NCBI RefSeq assembly: GCF_024139115.2
Contig: NW_026943250.1
Location: 418,151 to 482,150 of the forward strand
Length of the DNA stretch: 64,000 nucleotides
Origin: Armigeres subalbatus
Lineage: Eukaryota > Arthropoda > Insecta > Diptera > Culicidae
Reading direction: 5' to 3'
The notes beneath the pieces were generated by a model. That model was not told the DNA's origin, searched no databases, and saw only the letters and a program-made list of their open reading frames with translations. Each line of letters begins with the position of its first letter. Within the stretch, counting starts at the first letter, position 1. Both the position numbers and the translations under genes were made by a program. This document shows positions 45,226 through 55,845 of this stretch, one piece after another.

Positions 45226-46557
45226 GGCTTTGGACATATTCTATTCTATGCATCACAAAGGGCATGCTCCATATTTGAAACAATCCAAGTAACCTTTGGT
45301 TATGCATGTGGATTTAAGGCCTTATTTCAGGGATATCTTGGTCGGGGGGAAATGCTTATCTAACCTTCCGGTCAATGTCATCATATAGTGCATATACTCC
45401 TGTATATATACGATTGTGATGCATCACCAGTGCTACGATGTGCACGTATTACCTGGCAATCTAACTGCATTGATTGTCTGCCTTTTCAGAATTCCCAATA
45501 AAATTCCGTTGAAATATCACAAATGATGGTAATTGTTTGTGGAAAGGGAAAGAAAAGTGCAGTGGGTACTGGCCAAGTTCCCCTGGCGGTGCTAAAATGA
45601 TAAGCGGGAACAATGCCTAATTTCATTTAAATCTTTTAGTATCATTAGTGATTAGCACACGTTATTATTTTATGTGGGGCAAGCATGGAACATATTTTTT
45701 CAACGCGGGTGTCAGGCGGCTGACCCATGCTCGACCAAAATAGTAAAATTTAGCTAGAATATTTTAATTTTGTTTGATTGTTTGCTATTGAATTTTATAT
45801 CAGAAATCGCGAAAATACTTGAAATAAAACTTTGTAAAATGTTTAGTATAATTATCTTTAAAAGGTATGGTTTGATTTTTGTATTCGATGAACCTAGAAG
45901 AATCGTTTTGCTCACTGAGCAGAAAGTACAAATTTGGTAAATTTAGATTTGTTCAACGGATAATTTTTGATAGATTGAGGTTAAGAAATCGTCTGTAAAT
46001 TATTTAAAGAATAAACTGTAAATAAAATTGATATTAGCATACTCTTTCGACAGCCGGCTGGCAAGAGTTTAAATAAAAACAGGTAAAAAACATAGTCTGT
46101 GGGTCGAATTGCCAGCTTGAGGCAAACCTCCATGACCTACCTTACCCTACCAAACCACCAACTCCGTAGAACTTATGAGGGCGTCGCCAAGTCGGGGGCC
46201 TCTCGTTAAGTAAGCTCTACATCAACATTTCCTTTCCCATCCCTAGTTACGGTAAAGATGGGCGTGGCCGGGAGTAGTAATCCTCATGCTTATGCCATTT
46301 TTATCTTAGATTGGAATCAAGGGTAACTCCCCACCTCGATTTCCGATAGCAATCTGGATAAGGATTCCATAAGAAACATGAGTATCACTAGTGTCCAATC
46401 TACGAAGTATACCGTAACAACGCTAACGCTAACGCTATTTCAGGGATATCTTGGTCGACCTAAAACCTATGCTGGCAACGCGTTATATTCTATGTATCAT
46501 AAAGGGCATGTGCCAGTTTTGGAACAATCTATTTGATCTATAGTTACGCATGTAGAC
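45226..46557 (+). repeat. same ~130-bp family, forward orientation (interrupted)
   Basis: At about 45226 the orientation flips: CATATTCTATTCTATGCATC, ACAAAGGGCATGCTCCATAT, TGAAACAATCC and TATGCATGTGGATTTAAGGC run forward. The array is split by the retroposed insertion 45345-46436 and resumes to 46557. Confidence 0.7.
45345..46436 (+). mobile_element. 1.09-kb retroposed insertion, 21-bp target duplication
   Basis: A perfect 21-bp direct repeat beginning ATTTCAGGGATATC flanks it at 45324-45344 and 46437-46457. The 3' end is a short tandem tail (AACGCT about three times), as found in some non-LTR retrotransposons instead of poly-A. The body has no recognisable RT, so it is a 5'-truncated copy or non-autonomous retroelement. 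Its 3' region (46100-46430) is less AT-rich. Confidence 0.8.
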
Positions 46558-47424
46558 TAGAGTGGCCCAGCCTAGTATGGGGAGAATAAAAGTCGTCGGA
46601 TTCTACGGGGCACCCTCCAGGATTTTGCCTTTAGGTGAGAAAATCATTCTCTGAAAATTTCAGCCTGATCGGTTATTGCATAAGCTGGCGCAATTGATTT
46701 GAAGTTAATATGGGGGTTTCAGCCGAAATATATGGGAAAATACACCTATGTTACTATTTCGTACAGGAAATTGGATAGAAAAGCCCGATTGAGCCCAGAT
46801 TTGCAGGAAATGAAGTTAACATGCCCATGAACAATTCGACATAAAATTCTACTACTACTAAATAAACTTTAAATCAGTTTTTGGCTGATTTATTTGGAGT
46901 TGGGTTGAGCACTTTGAAATTCATTAATTGCCATGAAAACATACGCATGCAATCAAAGGTGCCTGCGATGCGTGATTTCGCGCGCACTGAAACATAAGTA
47001 ACTGCACGCGCGCCACAACACATATCGCAGCTACCTTCGATTACATGCGCTTGTTTTCAAGGCAATTAATGAATTTCAAAGTGCTCAACCAAACTCCAAA
47101 TAAATCAGCTAAAAACTAATTTAAAGTTTATTTAATCATAGTAGAATTTTATGTCGAATTGTTCATTGGCATGTTAACTTCATTTCCTGCAAATCTGGGC
47201 TCAATCGGGCTTTTCCATCCAATTTCCTGTACGAAATAGTAACAGAGGTGTATTTTCCCATATATTTCGGCTGAAACCCCCATATTAACTTCAAATCAAT
47301 TGCGCCAGCTTATGCAATAATCGATCAGGCTGAAATTTTCAGAGGATGATTTTCTTACCCAAAGGCAAAATTCTGGGGGGTGCCCCGTAGAATCGGACGA
47401 CTTTTTGTATCCTGGGCCAGTCTA
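46558..47424. mobile_element. 867-bp fold-back hAT-like MITE, 8-bp TSD
   Basis: The ends TAGAGTGGCCCAG and CTGGGCCAGTCTA pair with one mismatch. The arms of about 380-400 bp remain largely complementary (for example TCGGATTCTACGGGGCACC against GGTGCCCCGTAGAATCGGA). A short unique centre (about 46965-47035) contains CGCGC-rich words. The duplication ATGTAGAC occurs at 46550-46557 and 47425-47432. It is inserted in the ~130-bp tandem family. No transposase. Confidence 0.92.
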
Positions 47425-47935
47425 ATGTAGACCTAAGGGCTTATTCCAGGAATTTCTTGGACGACCAAGAACCTATGCTTGGAACGCGTTCTATTCTTTG
47501 CATCACAAAGGGTATGTCTCATATTTGAAAAAATCTAAGAAATCTTTGGTTCCGCATGTAGACCCAAAGGCTTATTCCATGGATTTCTTGGACGAGAGAG
47601 AACCTATGCTGGGTACGCATTCTATTCTATGTGTCATGAAGGGCATGCACCATGTTTAAAACAGTCCGATCGATTTTTTGATGCTCCTATAGACCTTATG
47701 GCCTTGATCCAGAAATTTCTTTCTGGATCAAGGCCATAAGGTCTATAGGAGCATCATCAAATTTACATTCTATTCTACGTATCACAAAGGGCATGTATCA
47801 CATTCGAAGCAGTCCGATAGATCGTTGGCTACTCATGTAGACCTTAAGATCTCACTCCAGGAACTTCTTATCAGAACGTCGGCTCCAGGGAACTTCTTGA
47901 AAGCGTGATACATGTACAACATATCTTGTATTCAC
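47425..47935 (+). repeat. ~130-bp family, continuation
   Basis: Continues the array interrupted at 46557, with units of GGCTTATTCCA, GGATTTCTTGGACGA and ATTCTATTCTATGTGTC. It contains the perfect hairpin 47680-47755. Confidence 0.7.
47680..47755. repeat. perfect 36-bp-arm hairpin, 4-nt loop
   Basis: 47680-47715 and 47720-47755 are exact reverse complements around TTTC. The arm sequence is part of the ordinary ~130-bp repeat unit (TAGACCTTATGGCCTTGATCC). The hairpin therefore arose by fold-back copying of one unit, or is an assembly fold, rather than being a new element. Confidence 0.9.
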
Positions 47936-48270
47936 ACATCACACGTCGCACGTAAATTAGCAAAAAAAAAAATTAACGTTTCTAAAGCTTTCTAGGACTT
48001 TTCATAAATTGATACTTGATTCTTCTGTCAGTTCACTGCTGTTTGTTTACATTTTTAGGCTGGCGCGTTTCAACCCGCATGGTTTGAATTTGCACGAAAA
48101 TGCAGCGCTTCAAAATAAAATCGTTTTCTCGGAATATAATTGGTTTTTCGACCAAATTTTTATTCCGTATAATAGATGTTAAGTTAAATTAGTGGCTAAT
48201 ACATTGGAAGTATATAATTTCGACCATTATCATCGTTAAATTGTTGAACTGGTATGTGTTGAACTTATGA

Positions 48271-48301
<31 letters not shown>

Positions 48302-48333
48302 ACAGTCGTATTTTTTGTTTTAATCTGGCCGCT

Positions 48334-49392
48334 ATGGATGACGAAAATATAATCTGTGTTGAATGTCATAAAATAGAAAAGGATGCTAGTAAAATAATAA
48401 CCTGTATGTACTGTTTTTCTGAGGCGCACTATAAGTGCAGAAATATAATTGGGAATGCGGTCCGTCGCATAAAAGAAAGGGACTATTTCTGCTCTCATAA
48501 TTGTTCTAGCATTTATCAGAGAATAATCGAGATGCAAAACTACAAATCCTCAATCGTTGAAACTCTCGCAGAACAACTTAAAGGAGCAGTTGCAAATGCT
48601 GTATCACATGAAATGGAGAATGTAAGGGGCGAAGTTAAGCAGATTACAGCTGCGATAGAGAAATCACAAGATTTTCTCTCTAAAAAATTTGAGAACATAT
48701 TGAGTGATTTCAAAGAGCTCAAAAAGGATAACGAAACTTTCAAACGAGAAATTGACAAAATGAAAACTGCACATGTATCTCTGTCCAAAACAGTTAGTAA
48801 GCTTGAGTATCAGGTAGACACAGGGAATCGTGAATCACTTATTAGCAATGTGGTCATCTTGGGTATACCTTTTTCTCCAGACGAAAATGTAGAAGTAATT
48901 GCTCAAAAAACAATTGAATGTTGTGGTGTTAATGTTAACTGTGATGCGTTTGTATCTGTAGCTAGAATAAATTCAAAGAATAAATTAAGAAATGCCTTAG
49001 TACCCATCCGTGTAGTTTTGAAAAATAAAGAAGTTAAGGAAACTATTCTGATGAAAAAGAAAGAAATAGGGAAAATATTGTCAACGTCGATCAATTCCAA
49101 TCTCACGATCGACGGTAAACCGACAACCGTTTCAATACGTGATGAGTTGACTCCATTATCGCTAGAGCTTTTGAACGAGATGAGAGGTTATCAAGAAAAG
49201 TTGAAGATTAGGTACATTTGGTCCAGTAGGGGAGGGAATGTTTTAGTCAAAAAGAACGAGAACTCTAAACCTGAAATTGTAAGAACTAGGGACGAACTGA
49301 AAGACTTGGTGAACCGTTATGCTACAGACTTCACTTCTAGAAGCACCCCCTCGCCAAAGAGAAAGCGTAGTGGTAGATATGTGAATAATTAA
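48334..49392 (+). CDS. CR1/L2-like ORF1 protein (PHD-type finger, coiled coil)
   Basis: An intact 352-aa ORF. Residues 7-52 form a PHD-like Cys/His finger (CVECHKIEKDASKIITCMYC, then HYKCRN and CSHNC). Residues about 60-165 are heptad-rich coiled coil (ISREVKQ/LKKDNETFKREIDKM type). About 165-310 is an RRM-like nucleic-acid-binding region (NVVILGIPFSPDENVEVIAQ) resembling retroelement ORF1 C-terminal or baculovirus FP-like domains. The tail is basic (SPKRKRSGRY). ORF1 proteins of this type bind element RNA and self-associate. It is the only full-length uninterrupted retroelement ORF in the window. Confidence 0.88.
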   Translation: MDDENIICVECHKIEKDASKIITCMYCFSEAHYKCRNIIGNAVRRIKERDYFCSHNCSSIYQRIIEMQNYKSSIVETLAEQLKGAVANAVSHEMENVRGEVKQITAAIEKSQDFLSKKFENILSDFKELKKDNETFKREIDKMKTAHVSLSKTVSKLEYQVDTGNRESLISNVVILGIPFSPDENVEVIAQKTIECCGVNVNCDAFVSVARINSKNKLRNALVPIRVVLKNKEVKETILMKKKEIGKILSTSINSNLTIDGKPTTVSIRDELTPLSLELLNEMRGYQEKLKIRYIWSSRGGNVLVKKNENSKPEIVRTRDELKDLVNRYATDFTSRSTPSPKRKRSGRYVNN

Positions 49393-49449
49393 TGTTTCGA
49401 TGTTTGTAACTATGTATGTTTTTTTTTTTTTTGAATATGTAATGTAACA

Positions 49450-49821
49450 ATGGCCAATGTAATAAATGTGTATCATGATAGTGTTGATGATTTTAATTCA
49501 ATTTATCCTGAGAATATCAAAAATTGTTTTCATATTGCACAATGGAATGTGCGAGGCTTGAATAATATGCAAAAGTTTGATAATTTACTTGAGTTTTTAG
49601 ATTGTATAAAAGTCCCTATAGATGTTTTTGTTGTTTGTGAAACGTGGTTGAAATCTGTTAACTGTCCCTTATTCAAAATTCCTAACTACAAATCTGTCTT
49701 CGCTTGCCGTGATACATCATCTGGTGGTCTTGCAATATATATCAGAAATGGATTAACTTTCAAAACTGTAAAAAATATAACTTTAGATGGACTGCATATA
49801 ATTCAAATAGAGCTAAACATT
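49450..49821 (+). pseudogene. CR1/L2-like ORF2, endonuclease N-terminal part
   Basis: 124 codons from ATG. AQWNVRGLNNMQKFDNLL is the first endonuclease motif (NxRG), VDVFVVCETWL-type sequence the catalytic Glu box, and SGGLAIYIRNG the third motif. It breaks off after IQIELNI at the insertion. Codon-exact continuation lies at 53797. Confidence 0.9.
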
Positions 49822-50865
49822 AAAAGAGGCATTCCACGGGGGCATGTCAGTCGATCCTGAGCGACCATTTCGAAAATATTTGAAACTCTGCACAGTTTTT
49901 CAATTTCATCTAAATCGTCATTTTTCGATATCAAATCTTCATATTGAGTCACGACTAACTTTTCAAAAGGGTGTATGTGAAAATGGTTCAAAAATATTTA
50001 AAAAGCTGCACAGCAAAAACGGAATGTTCGATTGTTATGATTTTTTCAGCAAAGTTAGACAACTAAATGGTGATTCTTAAGAAAATGTGCACAGTAAAAA
50101 AAAATTTTTTTTTGTCTTTAAAAATATCATTTTTGTCACAAAAACTCAAATATCTCAAAACCCTATCTTTTTTCGAACGTAATTTTTTAGGGAAAACGGT
50201 CCATTATATTAGCTATCTACCATACAAATTTGGTGATGGTAAACTAATAAACAAAAAAGTTATGACATTTCAAACATTTCACAATTTTCACATTTAGTAA
50301 AAAAAAAATTTTTTCTGTGTAAGTTATTTCGAGAATTGCAGTTTGATGCAGATTTTATTGTTAAGGGACGTGATTTAAACAAGTTGTTTTCATGATATTT
50401 TGATTTAATTATTCATAGCATCTATAAGAAACTTAGACACGATCCAGTGTTGTGATCAAAAGTATTGATAGTGTCATAATTTTCATTGCACGTGACTGGC
50501 GAAAAATTCTTTTAATAGTGTTGAAACCTGTTGATAATAACGTTGATAGAAACATATCAGAAATGTTATTTTTAAGACAAAAGCTGCAAAATCAAAGATT
50601 TATATACACGTGTACGTCTATAGTTTACCTGCAAAAAATATACCTCTTAGAGAATAGACTTTATGATCGGGAGGAAACGGGTATCTTCAACAACAACAAA
50701 TGCATGATAGGTACATACCATGACAATGCTCACGAAAAGCAAAAAATTACTACTACTAAGGTTGTTAAAGATCTTATAGTAATTTTTTCTTCAGTCAAGC
50801 AAATGACACCAAACTAGTCAGTAAAACTTAAAAGTGATTTTGTTTATTGGAATATTACGAACAAC

Positions 50866-52996
50866 ATGAGTAGCCGCTTTCTCAACTGTTGTAGGCCGTT
50901 TAATGGAAAAAGTGTTCAAAAGAGTTACGAAATCTCACCGAAAGCACCATAGATAAACTGAAAGCGACTGGTTATGCTCCAATGTCCACATTGAATACAA
51001 ATTTACGCATTTGCACGTCCTGCCGTCTAAACGTTGACAAAAGAGCAATCTGTATATCATCGGTTGAGCAGAGCGCAGGAAGTTCGAAAACGACAGCAAC
51101 TGAGGAATTGCCAGATGTATCGACAACGACTGAGGAATTACCAGAAGTATTAAGTGCTGAGAGCCTTGCCACCGTACCATCAGCGAAATCTGTTTCAACA
51201 AATCAATCGGAAGATGAGTGTATCCAAAAGGTCAACATCGAACGCTTTAACGAGGGCATAGCTGGGATAAAAGTGACCTGATTAAATGGAGTAAGATGGA
51301 CTACGTTTATTACCCGGAGAAAAATACCGTGAAATAAACGAAGCTGTACGAAGAAACCTCTTCAAATTAGGGACCTGATGATGTGGAAAATACAGACTAC
51401 GATGAGGTAATTATAAATATGAAGGAAAGGTTCTCGAATGCAGCCACGACAAGGAAAGAAAAATTATTGATTTTGTCGATGCTGCCAAGTTCGTGGTCTA
51501 TTCAGGATGCCATTGATGAGTTCAAAACCAATAGAAATACAGTAAAAGAGGCAAAACAATTGAAGAATAACTGTCTTTCAACCAAAAATACTAGGTCTAG
51601 TACTGCATTAACAGATGAGACAAAAGAAATAGTAGTTCAATATTTTGAAGATGATGAAGTAAGTCGAGCTATGCCTGGTCAAAAAGATTATGTATCAGTA
51701 AAACAAGATGGAAAGCGTCAAGCAATCCAAAACGATTAATGATGACGACTTTGAAAGAAGCGTACACACGCTTCAAGGAAATTCACGATAATATTAAAAT
51801 AGGTTTTTCCTCATTTGCAAGCCTTCGGCCAAGGCAATGTAAGCTTCTTTCCAATTCAGGAACACATAATGTGTGTGTGTGCACAACCCATGGGAATATT
51901 AATCTTATTTTACATAGTTTGAAAAGAATCAATTTAACAAAGGATATTAAAATGTTAACTGATGAGTCTTTTGTGTGAAAATACAACATCAAATTGCTAT
52001 CTACGATCTTGTTCGGATTGTCCAGATTCTTCATCATTGGAAAATACTTTATTCGCTGAGTTTGAAGAAAAATATATTGATCAGTTATCATTTGAGCAAT
52101 GGGTGACCACGGATAGGTGTGACATAGAAACTATTGTAAAACCTGTAGATGAGTTTGTGTCATATTTTTGCTTGAAATTAGAAAGTTTAATCCCTCACGA
52201 TTTCATTAAAACAGAACAATCCAGCTTTGTAAAAATACGAAAATACATTTACAAAATGGTGAATTTTTAGTCATTTGTGATTTTTCTGAAAATTACAGCT
52301 TTGTATTGCAAGATGAAGTGCAGTCCCATCACTGGAACGTACAACAAGCTACAATTCATCCATTCGTTATTTATTTTAATGGAAGTACGCAAATTGAACA
52401 CTTAAGTTTTATTATAATTTCCGAAGATTTAAGACACGATTCAGTATCCGTAAACTTGTTCATTGAAAAAATGATTAACTTTTTACGCGTTGGTAAGCAT
52501 AAAGAAGTCAAAAGATATATTTCATGTCTGATGGAGCAGCGTCGCAGTACAAAATCGTAAGAATTTTTCGAGCCTATGTCAATTTAAATCAATGTACGGA
52601 ATTGATGCAGAATGGCATTTTTGCTACATCACATGGCAAAGGTCCTTGTGATGCTATTGGAGGAACAATAAAGCGCATGGCCACAAGAGCAAGTTTAGCC
52701 AAAGAACGTGAGCATCCAATTAAAACTGCTAAAGAACTTTTGATTGGGCAAATCGTAGAAAAGAAAAAGATTTAACCAAATTATCATTTTGTTTTACTAC
52801 TACTGAAGAGTACGAAATAAAGGCTTCAGAGCTCAGCGAGCAATTTAATAACGCGAAAACGACCCAAGGAACCCAAAAATTTCACTGTTTCATTCCATTG
52901 TCGGAAAATAAAATTAAAGCAAAACTATACTCAAACTGTGCTGATAATAATTCAAAAGTGTTCGATATTTTAAAAAATTTGAATAAAAATAAATAA
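50866..52996 (+). pseudogene. transposase-like gene, frameshifted, family unplaced
   Basis: Successive + strand frames give one protein: an N-terminal SRFLNCCRPFN and ICTSCRLNVDK Cys region, and a Thr/Glu-rich linker. A helix-rich region with an HTH-like SSWSIQDAIDEFKTNRNTV follows, then SGTHNVCVCTTHGN and CSDCPDSS Cys motifs. Next comes a probable DDE/RNase-H-like core: CDFSENYSFVLQDEVQSHHW (Asp), FIIISEDLRHD and ISCLMEQRR/SDGAASQYK (Asp). It ends with ATSHGKGPCDAIGGTIKR and ENKIKAKLYSN. At least five frameshifts or stops. Proteins with this motif order occur widely as unannotated ORFs in animal genomes, to my knowledge without an assigned superfamily. The catalytic residues are my inference. 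Confidence 0.7.
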
Positions 52997-53214
52997 AAAT
53001 AAGTATTAATAAACTGTTTTCATGATATCATAACCCATACCAAAATTCAAACCCAAAACTCTTAGAGTTTCTATAACAACATTGTGTAACTGCCACATTT
53101 AATTTAATACTTAGGATAATATTAATTCATTTTTACTTATTTATACATATAATATTTATACATATAATATACATAATATCGATGAATACATAAATATGGA
53201 ATATCATACAAACA
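52997..53214. other. AT-rich spacer between transposase relic and right TIR
   Basis: It contains TACATATAATATTTATACA repeats and no ORF. Presumed 3' UTR of the transposase gene. Confidence 0.5.
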
Positions 53215-53788
53215 ACTTGTTTAACTCACGCAAGGCCCTTAACAATAAAATCAGCATCAAACTGCGATTCTTGAAAAAAAATACACGGAAATTTTTTTTT
53301 TTGTTTACTATATGTGAAAATTGTGAAATCTTTGAAATGTCATAACTTTGTACTTTATTAGTTTACCATCACCATATTTTTATGGTAGATAGCTAATATA
53401 ATGGACCGTTTTCCCTAAAAAAATTACGTTCGAAAAAAGATAGAGTTTTGAGATATTTGAGTTTTTGTGACAAAATGATATTTTTAAAGGCAAAAAAATT
53501 TTTTTTTACTGTGCACATTTTCTTAAGAATCACCATTTAGTTGTCTAACTTTGCTGAAAAAATCATAACAATCGAACATTCCGTTTTGCTGTGCAGCTTT
53601 TTAAATATTTTTGAACCATTTTCACATACACCCTTTTGAAAAGTTAGTCGTGACTCAATATGAAGATTTGATATCGAAAATGACGATTTAGATGAAATTG
53701 AAAAACTGTGCAAAGTTTCAACTCAATAGAAAATCATGAATTAAAAATTTTCTTAAATTTTGATGCTGTTGCTTGGAATCGCTCTTTT

Positions 53789-55489
53789 TAAATATTATGT
53801 ATGATGTAGTAGGCATATACAGACCTCCATCGTTTGAGTTTGCGAGATTCCACGATGAACTCGAAACGCTGTTATCAGCTCAAAGTTCACATCAAATTTA
53901 CATAGCTGGAGATATAAACATTCCAATAAATATCATAAATAACAATGTTGTTCTACGATACAGAAGCATTTTAGACTCCTATGATTGTATTTGTTCAATT
54001 TGTTTGTAACTCGCCCTAGCAGTAATAATGTTTTGGATCACTTTATTATAAGGAAAGAGAACTGTGATGATGTTAGAAATGATACTATTTATTCGGATAT
54101 TAGTGATCATTTGATTATAGTTTCATCAATAAAAACTTGCAATTCAAAAGAGTGTGTGGAACTCACAAAGACAATCATAAACAAAGCTAAACTAAACGAT
54201 CTATTTACAAACTTTTTAAATAATTTGTCTTGCTATGAAGATGTTGACGAAACAATCCAAACAATAACATCTACTTATAATAGAATGGTTGCCGAATGTA
54301 CTAGAATTAAACATGAAAAAGTAAAAGTTAAAGTTAAGCATTGCCCATGGTTGAATTATTATGTGTGGCAATGGATCAAATTAAAAAATAAATATAGAAA
54401 AAAAGTTAAAAATAATCCAAGCAATAATCACTTGAGAGATATGTTCAAGTATGTAGCCAATAAAACAAATAGTGCTAAAAAAGCATGCAAAAATAAGTAT
54501 TTTAGGCAACTTTTGGACACCACATGTCATGCCAATCTATGGAAAAATTTGAATGAAGTCATGGGAAGAAAGAAAGGTGTTGAGAAAATTGTTCTTAAAC
54601 ATGAAGGACAAATAATCTCAGACAATTTTGAAATATGCGAAATATTTAACCAATTCTTTACAAACATAGGTACAAATTTAGCTGCCTCTATTCCAGCAAA
54701 TAATTATAACCCTTTGAGCACCGTATCTTGTTTAGAACAATCAATCTTCTTGCGTCCAGCTGATGTCGCTGAGGTTAATTTAATCATAAAAGAGTTAAAC
54801 GTTAAGAAAAGCTGTGGTTCCGATAACTTTCCAGCAAGTATCGTCAAAAATAACGCGAATGTATTCGGTAAGATTTTAACTCAACTCATCAATCAAATAC
54901 TAAACCAGGGAAAATACCCTGATTGCCTTAAAACTGCTAGAGTTATACCTATTTTTAAATCTGGAGATGCTTGTGATACATGTAACTATCGTCCTATCTC
55001 AACTTTATCTGTGTTTAGTAAAGTATTTGAAAAACTACTAGTCAATAGAATCATGGATTTTCTAAATAGGCATGATGTGTTATATAAATACCAATACGGA
55101 TTTAGAAAAGGATGTAGTACTACAACCGCAATTGTTGAGCTTGTTGATTTTCTGTTGCAAAATATTGATCAGAAATGTATGGTTGGAGGTCTCTTTATTG
55201 ACCTCAAAAAGGCGTTTAACACGTTGAACCACAATATTCTTTTCAGAAACTGGAGTGCTATGGTATACGTGGCCTAGCTAATGATATCATTCGTAGTTAT
55301 TTAAACGACAGGAAACAGTTTGTAGTTTTGAACGATGGCCGAAGTACTCCAAGGTCTATCGATATTGGGGTCCCACAAGGGAGCAACATCGGCCCTCTTC
55401 TATTTTTGATTTATATCAATGATATTGGAAATCTACCATTAAAAGGAATACCGTAGTTATTTGCCGACGACACAGCACTTTTCTACCAG
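53789..55489 (+). pseudogene. CR1/L2-like ORF2, rest of endonuclease and RT
   Basis: It resumes in frame as MYDVVGIYRPPSFEFARFHD, with IYIAGDINIP (GDxN box). It shifts frame near 53990 to TRPSSNNVLDHF and ISDHLIIVSS (SDH box), then a linker. The RT follows: VIPIFKSGDACDTCNYRPIS, YQYGFRKGCSTTTAIVE and GLFIDLKKAFNTLNH (the catalytic FxDxxxAF, here DLKKAFN). A frameshift near 55250 is followed by GVPQGSNIGPLLFLIYIND, then a stop and LFADDTALFYQ at the gap edge. Confidence 0.92.
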
Positions 55490-55512
55490 NNNNNNNNNNN
55501 NNNNNNNNNNNN
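55490..55512. other. assembly gap (23 N)
   Basis: A run of 23 N directly follows the FADD box of the CR1/L2-like RT. The sequence resumes inside an unrelated MITE, so the true distance and join are unknown. Confidence 0.99.
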
Positions 55513-55516
55513 GAAT

Positions 55517-55775
55517 GCTACACACTACCTTCTTCTATTTCGAGCTCGGCAAAATTGAGCACCGCTGTAGCTCAGTAAATTTCAAAACTGAACTTCGGCA
55601 GAAAATTTCGTTTATTACTGATTCTCAGCAAAATATTTGCTGTATCTCAGCAACCGAAACGTCACTTTTACTGAGATCTCGGCAAAAATCATGTTTGCTG
55701 AAACTCGGCGGTGCCCACCTCGGGAAAATAAACAAAAAATGCTGAGATCTCGGCGAAAAAAATTAAGTGTGTAGC
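55517..55775. mobile_element. 259-bp MITE with CTCGGCAAAA repeats
   Basis: Terminal inverted repeats GCTACACACT and AGTGTGTAGC. The interior reiterates CTCGGCAAAA, CAGCAAAATATTTGCTG and TGAGATCTCGGC words in both orientations. The left flank is only 4 bp from the N gap, so the target duplication cannot be judged. Confidence 0.75.
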
Positions 55776-55845
55776 AAAATTTTCCTAAAAGCATTGCAAA
55801 TTAGTGAAAATATCTTCAGAAGTTTACTGGATACTGGTTTGAAGC

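Larger units (their letters stand above)
49822..53788 (+). mobile_element. 4-kb DNA transposon with ~540-bp TIRs and unplaced transposase
   Basis: The ends AAAAGAGGCATTCCACGG and (reverse-complemented) AAAAGAGCGATTCCAAGC match. After a diverged stretch, inverted repeats of about 500 bp run 49884-50390 against 53215-53725. The 8-bp target duplication is TAAACATT (49814-49821) against TAAATATT (53789-53796), one mismatch. Deleting the element and one duplication restores ORF2 of the host retrotransposon in frame. The interior holds the decayed transposase 50866-52996. Duplication length alone would allow hAT, P or Zisupton-like classes; the protein does not let me decide. Confidence 0.88.
48030..55489 (+). 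mobile_element. CR1/L2-like non-LTR retrotransposon, split by a DNA transposon
   Basis: ORF1 (48334-49392), a 57-bp spacer and ORF2 (from 49450) are in canonical order. ORF2 is cut at 49821 by the transposon 49822-53788, resumes at 53789 and runs to the RT FADD box, where the assembly gap begins (55490). The start near 48030 is estimated. PHD-type zinc finger plus coiled coil in ORF1 and this RT type fit CR1/L2-group elements. Confidence 0.85.
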
